A program made the position numbers and the translations under genes. Source: Bordetella parapertussis (GTDB taxonomy: Bacteria > Pseudomonadota > Gammaproteobacteria > Burkholderiales > Burkholderiaceae_C). From it: a stretch of 23,637 nt of DNA. Where the stretch lies: positions 1 to 23,637 of the forward strand of contig CAMDSU010000006.1 in NCBI GenBank assembly GCA_945907335.1, written 5' to 3'. Positions 13,736 to 22,800 of this stretch are shown here, in pieces (the first letter of the stretch is position 1; each line of letters opens with the position of its first letter). Under the pieces are notes generated by a model. That model saw only the letters and a program-made list of their open reading frames with translations, made no database searches and had not been told where the DNA came from.

Positions 13736-14605
13736 ATGTCGGACATTTCCCAGATTGACGGTCAATCCGTTCGACTCAAGAGAGAATCATTAGGCTGGGC
13801 CATTTCTGACCTGGCCACCATGGCTTGTTTATCCACCAAACAAATCAAGCAAATCGAAGAAGGTGGCATGACCGCTTTCTACAGTGAAAATGTCAAGCTC
13901 ACCGCCGCACGAAAAGTAGCCGGGTTGCTTGGTATGACAGAGCCCCAGTTGTTCGGGCAGGTCACGCCAGCGGTCATTGAGAAACCACAACCACCCTATT
14001 TTGATGAGGCCCACAGTGAAACTGATGAGGCTGTTCACCATGAGCCTGCCCACGACTCAAGCCCAAGCTCAGAAACTGCTGCTATTTCTCGCAGCGAATC
14101 TTGGCATTTTCTGGCGCAACCCCCTGAAAACATAAATCACAACGAGCAAGCCAGTCAGCCTGATTCGCCAACTGCTCAGCTTGAGCCAGCAGCGCCGCTG
14201 ACCAATGAGGCAACGCCGCTTCAAGAGCCCGCCTCAGAACCAGCGCAGGAGGAGGCTCCGCCTAAAACCAGCAACACCAATTATTTGATCAAGATACTCG
14301 CTTTGTTTTTGGTGGCCTTGGCAGCGGCCGCATTGCTCAGGCAACAAGCCGCAGACGAAAGTTCCCAAGCCGCCCCTGTCATTGATGCGCTACCGATCTT
14401 GATACCTTCCCCCGAGGTGCCATCAGCGATGCCAACTGCCCAAGAGCCTTCAGGCAACGCTGCACCTGCAACAGCAACCAGCTCGGATGCGGCTGCGGCG
14501 CCGCCCAACCCAAGTCCGGACAGTGCACAGATAAACACGACCACCCCACTCGATAAACCCTTGCCCGCCGGTTCTGACACGCCTGCAGCCAACGGCAGCA
14601 AATAA
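13736..14605 (+). CDS. RodZ-like HTH/transmembrane protein of the bactofilin operon
   Basis: The 289-residue product has an N-terminal Cro/C1-type helix-turn-helix region (about 8-72: VRLKRESLGWAISDLATMACLSTKQIKQIEEG...ARKVAGLLGM), a long acidic Pro/Glu/Ser-rich linker (about 80-180), one transmembrane helix (about 183-201) and an Ala/Pro/Ser-rich low-complexity C terminus. This order is that of RodZ, which links MreB to the cell-wall machinery, but the C-terminal beta domain (DUF4115) of RodZ is not visible. It follows the second bactofilin by 22 bp, with AAGG at a good distance before ATG 13736. A role tying bactofilin polymers to the membrane is inference from context; the HTH may bind protein, not DNA. 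Confidence 0.7.
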   Translation: MSDISQIDGQSVRLKRESLGWAISDLATMACLSTKQIKQIEEGGMTAFYSENVKLTAARKVAGLLGMTEPQLFGQVTPAVIEKPQPPYFDEAHSETDEAVHHEPAHDSSPSSETAAISRSESWHFLAQPPENINHNEQASQPDSPTAQLEPAAPLTNEATPLQEPASEPAQEEAPPKTSNTNYLIKILALFLVALAAAALLRQQAADESSQAAPVIDALPILIPSPEVPSAMPTAQEPSGNAAPATATSSDAAAAPPNPSPDSAQINTTTPLDKPLPAGSDTPAANGSK

Positions 14606-14657
14606 CTTTTTCGTGAACCGGTATACCTGCGGTGCGATGTGGCAATAAACACCCAGC

Positions 14658-15752
14658 CTAGTTCTTAGCACCCATGCCCAAGGCTGCTTGACGTGATGCA
14701 GCGTTGACTGCGTCGTTGGCGGGCTCTAGCGGCCATCCAGACATATGGGTCATCGCCAAGTTGTGCATAGCGTTTATCCACACTGGGCTGTCGTTGATGC
14801 ATTCAATATAGTGGAATTGCTCGCCACCTTCTTCTAAAAAGGCCGCCTTCACTTCCAGTGCGATTTCCTCAAGGGTTTCCAAGCAATCGCTGACAAAGCC
14901 GGGGCAAACAATATGTACTGAGCGGCAACCCTGTCGGGCGAGTTCGCGGACGGTGGGTTCGGTGTAGGGTTCTAGCCATTTGGCCTTGCCAAAGCGCGAC
15001 TGGAAGCACACTTTGTATTCGTCTTTGGACAAGCCAAGGGCTGCGCCAAGTAACCGTGCGGTTTTATGGCATTCGCAGTGGTAGGGGTCGCCCAATTGCA
15101 ACGTGCGTTCGGGTACGCCATGGAAGCTCATCACCAACTGCTCTGCGCGCCCGTGCTGGGCCCAGTGCGAACGGATTTTGTCAGCCAGTGCATTTATATA
15201 ACCGGGGTGGTCGTGGTAATGGTTGATGAAGCGCAGTTCAGGCAAGTTGCGGGTGCGCATGCCCCAGGCATACACCGCATCGAAAACGCTAGCGGTGGTG
15301 GTGCCTGAGTACTGGGGATAGGCAGGCAAAACCAATACGCGGGTAACGCCTTGCGCTTTTAATTCATCCAGTACCAGTGGCACCGCAGGCGAACCATAGC
15401 GCATGGCATAGCGGACCACCACCTTTTGTGGATCAAACAATTTCTGCAAAGCCAGGCCTTGTTTTTCTGTCCAGACCTTCAGCGGGGATCCTTCCGCGGT
15501 CCAAATGCTGGCGTATTTGTGCGCAGACTTGGCTGGACGGACTCGCAAAATAATGCCGTGAAGAATCATCAGCCAAAGAAAACGCGGTATTTCTACCACT
15601 CTGGGGTCGCTTAAAAATTCAGCAAGGTAGCGGCGCAGCGCGGGGGCGGTAGGGGCCTGAGGCGTGCCTAGGTTGCAATAAATAATGGCAGTTTTGGCGG
15701 GCTGTCCGTGGCTGTAGGCTGGTTCGGCAGCAAATCTGGGAGATGAAGTCAT
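14658..15752 (-). CDS. hemH: Ferrochelatase
   Basis: HemH inserts ferrous iron into protoporphyrin IX, the last step of protoheme synthesis; it is cytoplasmic or membrane-associated. The 364-residue product shows YCNLGTPQAP near the start, YPQYSGTTTASVFD (about 145-158), FINHYHDHPGY (about 175-185), the active-site block MSFHGVPERTLQLGDPYHCECHKTARL (H211), and CPGFVSDCLETLEEI (about 283-297) with the catalytic Glu region. The length is normal. Its ATG overlaps the hpnE stop as ATGA, so it is translated from the hopanoid-precursor operon. That is an unusual partner for heme synthesis. Confidence 0.95.
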   Translation of the reverse strand: MTSSPRFAAEPAYSHGQPAKTAIIYCNLGTPQAPTAPALRRYLAEFLSDPRVVEIPRFLWLMILHGIILRVRPAKSAHKYASIWTAEGSPLKVWTEKQGLALQKLFDPQKVVVRYAMRYGSPAVPLVLDELKAQGVTRVLVLPAYPQYSGTTTASVFDAVYAWGMRTRNLPELRFINHYHDHPGYINALADKIRSHWAQHGRAEQLVMSFHGVPERTLQLGDPYHCECHKTARLLGAALGLSKDEYKVCFQSRFGKAKWLEPYTEPTVRELARQGCRSVHIVCPGFVSDCLETLEEIALEVKAAFLEEGGEQFHYIECINDSPVWINAMHNLAMTHMSGWPLEPANDAVNAASRQAALGMGAKN

Positions 15753-17005
15753 GCCTTATTTTCTCCCAAGTGCCACCCCTCCAATAGGTTCACTGCGTGA
15801 AGCCCCGATTGCACCCCGCCTTCCAAGGTAGAAGGGTAGGGACCAGCGATGTAATCCCCACATGCCACCAATGATTGATAGACCAACGCAGGCGGTCTGT
15901 GAACCCCGGGCACACAGGCAAATGCCGCGCGTTTTTCCACCACGGTCAGCAACGCGCTGGAATGGCGCAGCCCCAATTGGTCTTTGGCCTGCCGCTGCAC
16001 CAGCTCTGTGGTGGTTTGCCTGTCTTGGGTACTGGCGCTGACCACCATGGCCAACACGCCTTGCATGTCGGGGTCTGGCGTCAGTTTGCCTTTGTCAAAC
16101 GCGAATTGGGCGGGTGCATTTGCATCACAGTGCAAAGCCATGACAGGGCTGTGCCAATCAAGTCTTTGGTTGGCTTGTAAATACACCGTGGTGATGGCGG
16201 TGTGCGTCAAATCATTTGCCTGAGCTGACCACGATGGCTCGATGGCAGCCGTGAGCCGGGCCGCTTCCCAAGCGGGACAAGCCAAGACCACCGGGTCTGC
16301 CAGTAACTCTTCCAGATGTTGAACATGGCGACCGGTGACGACTTCAGCGCCATGCTGCGTCAACCATTGCACCACCGCATCAGGCCATAGGCTGCTCATA
16401 TCAGTGCGCGGAATCAACATGTCGCTGCTGCCTGTGCCGCCCATCAAAGCGTCTTGCATGACCCGCAAAAACACCTGGGCACTGGCCTGCGCTGGGGGCA
16501 GATTCAGCGCCGAGACACACAGCGGTTCAATCAGCAACGACATGACCGTTGGCGGCAAATGGCAACACAGCGTAGTCACTGTCATGTCAGGTGGCGCTTG
16601 AAATTGGTTCAATCGCCAGCGCAATGCCTGCCCAGTGAGCGTCAGTTTGTCATGCCAACCCCAGCCCTTGGCTTGCATGATCGCCACCAGCATGTTCCAT
16701 GGGGCGGGCCAAGCGGGTAATTCCAAGCCGGAGTCATCGGGTCTTCGCAAACATAACGGCATGCGCCAAAGGTGTTGCTCGGCGTCAATGCCTACGGTCT
16801 TCATTAAGCTTAGTGTTTCGCGGTAAGCGCCAATCAGAATATGTTGGCCATTGTCTAGGGCCAAACCGTGGTGCATGACTCGCCGCGCCCGCCCGCCGAC
16901 TTGGGGCGCAGCCTCAAGCAAACGTACTTGCCAGCCTAATTGGACGGCATGCACGGCCGCTGCCAGTCCTGCCCAGCCTGCGCCCACCACCGTGAGTTTT
17001 TTCAA
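15749..17005 (-). CDS. hpnE: Hydroxysqualene dehydroxylase HpnE
   Basis: HpnE is a flavin amine-oxidase-fold enzyme that reduces hydroxysqualene to squalene, the third step of the HpnCDE route. The N terminus has the FAD dinucleotide motif KKLTVVGAGWAGLAAAVHAVQ followed by LEAAPQVGGRARR. The C-terminal block (VYQSLVACGDYIAGPYPSTLEGGVQSGLHAVNLL) is the FAD-binding end found in the family. I chose TTG 17005: it overlaps the hpnD stop as TTGA and puts the KKLTVVGAG block at the start, as in homologues. GTG 17041 would add 12 residues lying inside hpnD. The product is 418 residues. Confidence 0.9.
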   Translation of the reverse strand: MKKLTVVGAGWAGLAAAVHAVQLGWQVRLLEAAPQVGGRARRVMHHGLALDNGQHILIGAYRETLSLMKTVGIDAEQHLWRMPLCLRRPDDSGLELPAWPAPWNMLVAIMQAKGWGWHDKLTLTGQALRWRLNQFQAPPDMTVTTLCCHLPPTVMSLLIEPLCVSALNLPPAQASAQVFLRVMQDALMGGTGSSDMLIPRTDMSSLWPDAVVQWLTQHGAEVVTGRHVQHLEELLADPVVLACPAWEAARLTAAIEPSWSAQANDLTHTAITTVYLQANQRLDWHSPVMALHCDANAPAQFAFDKGKLTPDPDMQGVLAMVVSASTQDRQTTTELVQRQAKDQLGLRHSSALLTVVEKRAAFACVPGVHRPPALVYQSLVACGDYIAGPYPSTLEGGVQSGLHAVNLLEGWHLGENKA

Positions 17006-17841
17006 AATCGTCCCAACGCCTGCATTTTCCAAGCGAGCCACAATTTGCGAACAGGTGTCAGTGACACACGTTGCTTGAGCACTGGAAATTTAGCTTCGGC
17101 GATTTCATGCAGCAAAGTTCGGTAGATGCTGGCCATCATCAGGCCTGGTTTTTGTGCCCGCCAATCGGCAGCAGGCAGCATGGCCAAAGCCTCCTCATAC
17201 AAACCCAAGGCCCGATCGGTTTGAAACTGCATCAGTGCCTGAAATGCGAGAGAGTCTCTGCGGTTGAGCAGGTCTGCAGCAGTGACCTGGAATTGTTGCA
17301 ACTCATCCACGGGCAAGTAAATACGGCCACGCAACGCATCCTCACCCACATCTCGAATGATGTTGGTCAATTGAAACGCCAGCCCCAGCTTATGCGCATA
17401 TGCGGTGGTTTGGCCTTGGGTTTGGCCAAAAATAAGGGCCGCAACTTCGCCCACCACCCCGGCCACCAAGTGGCAATAGGTTTGCAGTCCTTTGAAATCA
17501 AGGTAGCGTGTTTGGTGCAAATCCATGTCGCAACCCTGAATCACTTGTTGCAAATGCTGCTGGGTGATGCCGTGCTCAGCGGTCAATGGCATCAACGCCT
17601 GCATCACAGGATGCTGTGCGTTCCCCGCAAAACTGCGCGCCACTTCTGTGCGCCACCATTGCAATTTGTGTGCAGCGACGCCAGCGTCATGGACCTCGTC
17701 CACCACATCGTCAATTTCACGGCAAAACGCATAAAAAGCAGTGATAGCGGCCCGTTTACGGGGCGGCAGAAACAAAAAAGCGTAGTAAAAACTGCTGCCA
17801 GAACCAGCGGCTTTGGCTTGCACATATTGCTGAGGTGTCAT
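17002..17841 (-). CDS. hpnD: Presqualene diphosphate synthase HpnD
   Basis: HpnD condenses two farnesyl diphosphates to presqualene diphosphate. The 279-residue product is a trans-isoprenyl diphosphate synthase of the squalene/phytoene synthase family. It has the first Asp-rich motif DDVVDE (44-49) in CREIDDVVDEV, and the second in NIIRDVGEDALRGRIYLP. SFYYAFLFLPPRKRAAITAFYAFCR is the family N terminus. It is the middle gene of hpnC-hpnD-hpnE: 28 bp after hpnC, overlapping hpnE. Phytoene synthase is the alternative from fold alone, but the hpnC and hpnE neighbours settle it. Confidence 0.94.
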   Translation of the reverse strand: MTPQQYVQAKAAGSGSSFYYAFLFLPPRKRAAITAFYAFCREIDDVVDEVHDAGVAAHKLQWWRTEVARSFAGNAQHPVMQALMPLTAEHGITQQHLQQVIQGCDMDLHQTRYLDFKGLQTYCHLVAGVVGEVAALIFGQTQGQTTAYAHKLGLAFQLTNIIRDVGEDALRGRIYLPVDELQQFQVTAADLLNRRDSLAFQALMQFQTDRALGLYEEALAMLPAADWRAQKPGLMMASIYRTLLHEIAEAKFPVLKQRVSLTPVRKLWLAWKMQALGRF

Positions 17842-17869
17842 GGCCGAGATTGTGGCACTGGCGCTTTGG

Positions 17870-18658
17870 CTATTCGAGTTGCGGGGGCTTAGAAGCCATC
17901 CATAGGCTGCGCCACAGCATCAGAGCAACATCTGCGGGATTGAGTTGTGGTCGGTGCTTGAATGTGTCGGTGCGAGAAATTTTGTCCAAGATGCGCAACC
18001 CGCCTTGCACCACCAGACGCAATTCCCAGCCGGCACGCCCAGGCACTTGGTGCACCAAGCCTGCACCTTTGAGCATCAATGACCGGGCGAACGCCAGTTC
18101 ATCGGCAAGCTTGGCATTCACAGGCAGGTAAAACCTGCCGCGCTCAATATCCACGCTCAGGTCCTGCCAAAAATTGATCAACTGCAAGGCCGAACATATG
18201 CAATCGCTTTGCTGCAAAGCCACAGCATCGTTGATACCGTACAAATGCAACAGCAAGCGACCAATTGGGTTGGCGGATCGGCTGCAGTAGTCCAGCAGTT
18301 CCGTGTGGTTTTGGTAGGTGCGCTTGTCGCGCGTGTGAAGGATATCTTGTTCAAACGCTGAAAGAAGCGCCAGCAAGTGGTCAATCGGGATGTCAAAGGT
18401 ATGCATTTCACGCCACAAGGCTTGCAGCATCGCCGGCCAGTTTGGGCTGATCGGCCCGCTTTGGTGCAAACCGTTTTGCAAGTCTGTGCGCAGGGTAGCG
18501 AGCAGCTGTAGGCGCTCCTCGGCGCTGGCTTGGCCTTCGTCAGCAATGTCGTCGGCAGTACGCGCAAAGTGGTAGATGGCCACCACGGCTGCTCGCAGAT
18601 GCGGCGGGCAAAGCACCGAAGCAACAGGAAAGTTCTCGTAGTGGTTGACTTTTGACAT
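17870..18658 (-). CDS. hpnC: Squalene synthase-like HpnC (hydroxysqualene synthase)
   Basis: HpnC converts presqualene diphosphate to hydroxysqualene. The product (262 residues from this start) opens MSKVNHYENFPVAS, then AVVAIYHFARTADDIADEG with the first Asp-rich motif, and later NFWQDLSVDIERGRFYLPV with the second. Both motifs look intact. An upstream in-frame ATG at 18682 would add 8 residues. I prefer 18658 because conservation starts just after it, and because a minus-strand -10-like TCTAAT (18697-18702) would leave an 18682 start almost without a leader. It is the first gene of the hpnCDE-hemH operon and diverges from the efflux genes. Confidence 0.92.
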   Translation of the reverse strand: MSKVNHYENFPVASVLCPPHLRAAVVAIYHFARTADDIADEGQASAEERLQLLATLRTDLQNGLHQSGPISPNWPAMLQALWREMHTFDIPIDHLLALLSAFEQDILHTRDKRTYQNHTELLDYCSRSANPIGRLLLHLYGINDAVALQQSDCICSALQLINFWQDLSVDIERGRFYLPVNAKLADELAFARSLMLKGAGLVHQVPGRAGWELRLVVQGGLRILDKISRTDTFKHRPQLNPADVALMLWRSLWMASKPPQLE

Positions 18659-18675
18659 GGTCTTCGTATTGTCAC

Positions 18676-18704
18676 TTGACATGACAGGTATTCAGAATTA
18701 GATT
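18676..18704 (+). promoter_or_regulatory. Near-consensus sigma-70 promoter of the RND efflux operon
   Basis: TTGACA (18676-18681, perfect -35) and TAGATT (18699-18704, 4 of 6 to -10) are separated by exactly 17 bp. Transcription would start near 18711, about 34 nt before ATG 18745. It is the best promoter in the window. Confidence 0.7.
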
Positions 18705-18718
18705 ACTAACCAGTCAGT
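18705..18718. promoter_or_regulatory. TetR-type operator candidate over the efflux start point
   Basis: ACTAACCAGTCAGT is an imperfect palindrome (10 of 14 positions symmetric). It resembles the ACTGACC/GGTCAGT-like sites recognised by TetR-family repressors of RND pumps. It begins directly after the -10 box and covers the predicted start point, a classic repressor position. No TetR gene is in the window. Confidence 0.5.
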
Positions 18719-18744
18719 CATTAAAAAATTTTCAGGGTTTTCCC

Positions 18745-19824
18745 ATGTATCGCATTCAAAATGCCTTGTGCATCTCTGGCGTGTTGTTGTTGCTTGCTTG
18801 CTCACCGGCTCCGAATAATCAGGTGCCCATTAGAGCTGTCAAGGTGTTGCAGGTCAGTGAATCCATACTTTCCCCGCAGGCTGAATTCGCCGGAGAAGTG
18901 CGCGCCAGGGTTGAGGCGCGTGTCGGCTTTCGGGTAGCTGGCAAATTAACTGCCCGCTATGTCGAACTTGGCCAACGTGTCAAAGCCGGGCAATTGCTTG
19001 CAGAGATGGACGCACAGGACTACCGTTTATCAGTTGACGGCGCCAAGGCGTCGGTCGGTGCCGCCCAAACCAACCGGGACCTGGCTGCAGCAGACTTCAA
19101 GCGCTACAAAGAATTGCGTGACAAAGAATTCATCAGCGGCGCGGAATTGGAGCGCCGTGAAAGCACTTTGAAAGCAGCGCAATCCCAGTTTGAGCAAGCG
19201 CAGGCGCAGCTTTCCACCCAACGCAATCAGTTGACTTACAGCAAGTTGTTCGCAGACAAGTCCGGCGTGGTGACAGGTTTAGAAGCCGAAGTGGGGCAGG
19301 TGCTGAGTGCGGGCATGCCAGTGCTGCGACTGGCACAAGACGGCGTGCGCGAAGTGGCGTTTGCCGTGCCTGAGGACAGGTTGTCGCTGGTCAAGCCCGG
19401 TCAAGTCCTCAAGGTCAAGTTATGGGGTGGCCCACAAACTTTGTCTGCCAAAGTGCAGGAGGTGGCTGCCAGCGCCGATCCTGTTACCCGCACCTTCATG
19501 GTGAAGGCGACATTGGATGACATGAAAGTACCGCTGGGCAGTACAGCCACGGTGCTGATCAGTGGTGAAAAATCTGTCTCCAAAAATATTGTGTTGCCCA
19601 CTTCGGCGGTGCGGCAAGAGGGTGGCAAAACCAGTGTTTGGGTGGTTGAACCCGCTAGCATGACCGTGCGTTCTCAGGCGATCGAGGTCAGTGGCATGCA
19701 AGACAATACGGTGGTGATCAGCGGTGGGTTACAGCCCGGCCAACAAGTGGTGACAGCGGGTGTGCATGTGCTTTCTGAGGGCCAAAAAGTCTCGTACTTC
19801 CAACCCGTCGGTGGTCAGCCATGA
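18745..19824 (+). CDS. RND efflux periplasmic adaptor (membrane fusion) lipoprotein
   Basis: The 359-residue product is the adaptor that links an inner-membrane RND pump to an outer-membrane channel. It has a lipoprotein signal peptide with lipobox LLAC (Cys19). Next comes the first lipoyl/barrel-sandwich half (EVRARVEARVGFRVAGKLTARYVELGQRVKAGQLLAEMD, about 50-90), an alpha-helical hairpin (about 92-165), the second lipoyl half (SGVVTGLEAEVGQVLSAGMPVLRLA) and the beta-barrel and membrane-proximal domains. AGGG (18734-18737) lies 7 bases before ATG 18745. The stop overlaps the permease start as ATGA. The substrate is unknown; no outer-membrane factor gene follows. Confidence 0.93.
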   Translation: MYRIQNALCISGVLLLLACSPAPNNQVPIRAVKVLQVSESILSPQAEFAGEVRARVEARVGFRVAGKLTARYVELGQRVKAGQLLAEMDAQDYRLSVDGAKASVGAAQTNRDLAAADFKRYKELRDKEFISGAELERRESTLKAAQSQFEQAQAQLSTQRNQLTYSKLFADKSGVVTGLEAEVGQVLSAGMPVLRLAQDGVREVAFAVPEDRLSLVKPGQVLKVKLWGGPQTLSAKVQEVAASADPVTRTFMVKATLDDMKVPLGSTATVLISGEKSVSKNIVLPTSAVRQEGGKTSVWVVEPASMTVRSQAIEVSGMQDNTVVISGGLQPGQQVVTAGVHVLSEGQKVSYFQPVGGQP

Positions 19825-22800
19825 CAGATTCTTCCAATTCGGCAAAAGGATTCAATTTGTCCGAATGGGCTTTGAACCACCGGGCCTTTACCCGCTATCT
19901 GATGGTGGTGTTGCTGTTGTTAGGCGTGGCGGCATATTTCCAGTTGGCCCAGGATGAAGACCCGCCATTTACTTTTCGCGCCATGGTGGTTCGTACCTAT
20001 TGGCCAGGTGCAACCGCGCAACAAGTGGCAGAGCAAGTCACCGACAAGATTGAACGGGTGTTGCAAGAAGCCCCTTATGCGGACAAGATCCGCAGTTATT
20101 CAAAGCCCGGTGAATCGCAAGTCATTTTTCAGCTGAAAGACTATTCCAAGCCCCAGGAAGTAGCGGATGTCTGGTATGCGGTGAGAAAAAAAATTGGTGA
20201 CATGCGCCATACCCTGCCGCAAGGGGTGCAAGGACCTTTTTTCAATGACGATTTCGGCGATGTGTATGGCGTGATTTATGCGCTGCAAGCCGACGGATTT
20301 TCCCCTGCGGAATTGCATGACATTGCAGACGATGTCAGACAGCAATTGCTACGTGTCAAAGACGTCTCCAAAGTCGAATTGTTTGGCGTACAGGACGAAA
20401 AAATATTCATCGAGATTCCGCAAAAAAGACTGGCCCAGCTCGGCCTCGATCTGAATGCTGTGTTGGCCCAACTGGGACAGCAAAATGCCGTGGAAAGTGC
20501 GGGTAACTTGCAAACCCCTCAAGATGTGGTGCAAATTCGCGTGGCTGGTCAATTCGAAGCGGTGGCGCAGTTAAGTGCCATGCCCATTCGAGGCGTCTCG
20601 GGCCAGCAACTGCGCTTGGGCGATATTGCAACCATCTCGCGCGGATATGCCGACCCGCCAAATGTCAAGGTGCGGTTTCAAGGCCAGCAGGTCATTGCAC
20701 TGGGCGTGTCAATGACCAAGGGCGGTGACATCATCCGCCTGGGCAAATCCTTGGAAGTTGCTGTTGATAAATTGCAAGCCAGTTTGCCAGCAGGCGTGAA
20801 ACTCAGCAATGTGCAAAACCAACCCATCGCGGTGTCGCGTTCGGTCGGTGAATTCATCAGCGTATTGATAGAAGCGGTGGTGATCGTATTGTTGGTGAGT
20901 TTTGTCTCACTCGGGTGGCACAAAGGTGGGCGCTTTGGTTGGTATGTCGATATGCGGCCTGGTTTGGTGGTTGGCATCACCATACCGCTGGTACTGGCGA
21001 TGACTTTTTTGGCCATGTACTACTGGGACATCGGGCTGCACAAAATTTCTCTGGGCTCACTGATTATTTCGCTGGGGTTGCTGGTGGACGACGCCATCAT
21101 CGCGGTGGAGATGATGGTGCGCAAAATGGAAGAAGGTTTTGACAAAGTCAAGGCGGCCACATTTGCCTATGAAGTGACCGCTATGCCTATGCTGACAGGC
21201 ACATTGATCACAGCGGCGGGCTTTTTACCTATCGGGTTGGCCAAGTCGGTCACCGGGGAATACACCTTTGCGATTTTCGCGGTCACTGTGATTGCTTTGT
21301 TGCTGAGTTGGTGGGTGTCCGTGTTTTTCGTGCCCTTGTTGGGTATTTGGTTGCTGCAAGTCAAGCCGCAACATGCGGCAAACCATCCGCAAGAACTGTT
21401 TGACTCAGCTTTTTACAACGCGTTTCGTGCCACCGTCAATTGGTGTGTGAAACACCGCTGGATCACCATCGGCGCGACCTTGCTGACTTTTGCCCTTGGC
21501 ATTGCCGGTATGGGCAAAGTTCAGCAACAGTTTTTCCCGGATTCAAGTCGCCCTGAAATCATGATGGATGTCTGGTTCCCGGAAGGTACTTCTTTGCAAG
21601 CCAATGAAGCACTGGTGAAACAAATCGAAAAAAGAATGATGTCCCTGAATGGTGTGGACTCAGTGAGTACTTGGGTGGGTTCAGGCGTGCCACGTTTTTA
21701 CTTGCCCTTGGACCAGATTTTCCCGCAGACCAATGTGTCCCAATTCATCGTGTTACCGATGGACTTGGACACCCGCGAATCGTTGCGAGTGGCATTACCC
21801 GCCTTGATGGCAACTGAGTTTCCTGAAGTGCGAGCACGCGTGAAATTGTTGCCCAACGGTCCGCCAGTGCCGTTCCCCGTTCAATTTCGTGTCTCTGGCC
21901 CGGACCCGTTGGTGCTGAGGCAACGTGCCGATGAAGTCAAAGCAGTGATGCGGGAAAACAGCAACACACGTGACGTCAACGACAACTGGAACGAGTCGGT
22001 CAAAGTGATGCGCTTTGAAGTCGACCAAGACAAGGCGCGTGCACTGGGCGTGACCAGCCAGTCCATCGCGCAAACATTGCGTGTCTTATTGAGCGGCAAC
22101 CCCGTGGGTCAGTTCCGTGAGGGTGACAAATTGATTGACATGGTGTTGCGCCAACCGGCGAGCGAGCGCCAAACCATGACTGACTTAGGCAACGCGTATC
22201 TGCCCACCAGTTCCGGCAAAGCCATTCCGTTGTTACAAATCGCCAAACCCGTGTTTGATTGGGAACCTGGTGTGATGTGGCGGGAAAACCGCGACTACGC
22301 CATCACCGCCCAGTGCGACATTGCGGAGGGCTTGCAAGGCGCAACAGTCACCCAGCAGCTACTGCCATCGCTCAAAGCGCTGGAGGCCAAATGGGTCGAA
22401 CAAGGTTTGTCTGCATACACCATCAGCGTGGCGGGTGCGGTGGAAGAAAGCGCCAAAGGATCGTCCTCGATTGCTGCAGGTTTGCCGTTGATGTTGTTCG
22501 TGACATTTACCTTGTTGATGATCCAGTTGCAAAGCTTCAGCCGCGCCATGCTGGTGTTTTTGACCGGTCCCATGGGCATTGCCGGCGTTGCTATGTCATT
22601 GCTGTTGCTCAACAAGCCGTTTGGTTTTGTGGCCTTACTGGGTGTGATTGCTTTGATGGGCATGATTCAACGCAATTCGGTCATTTTGATTGACCAGATT
22701 GAACAAGACCGCGCCAAAGGCATACCTGCCTGGGATGCCATCGTCGAATCAGCGGTACGGCGTTTGCGTCCGATTGTCCTGACCGCAGCCGCAGCCGTGC

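Noticed and set aside
17071..17892. 273-codon plus-strand frame opposite hpnD
   Set aside because: It is a shadow of hpnD with no domain, and its composition is rich in His, Gln and Cys.
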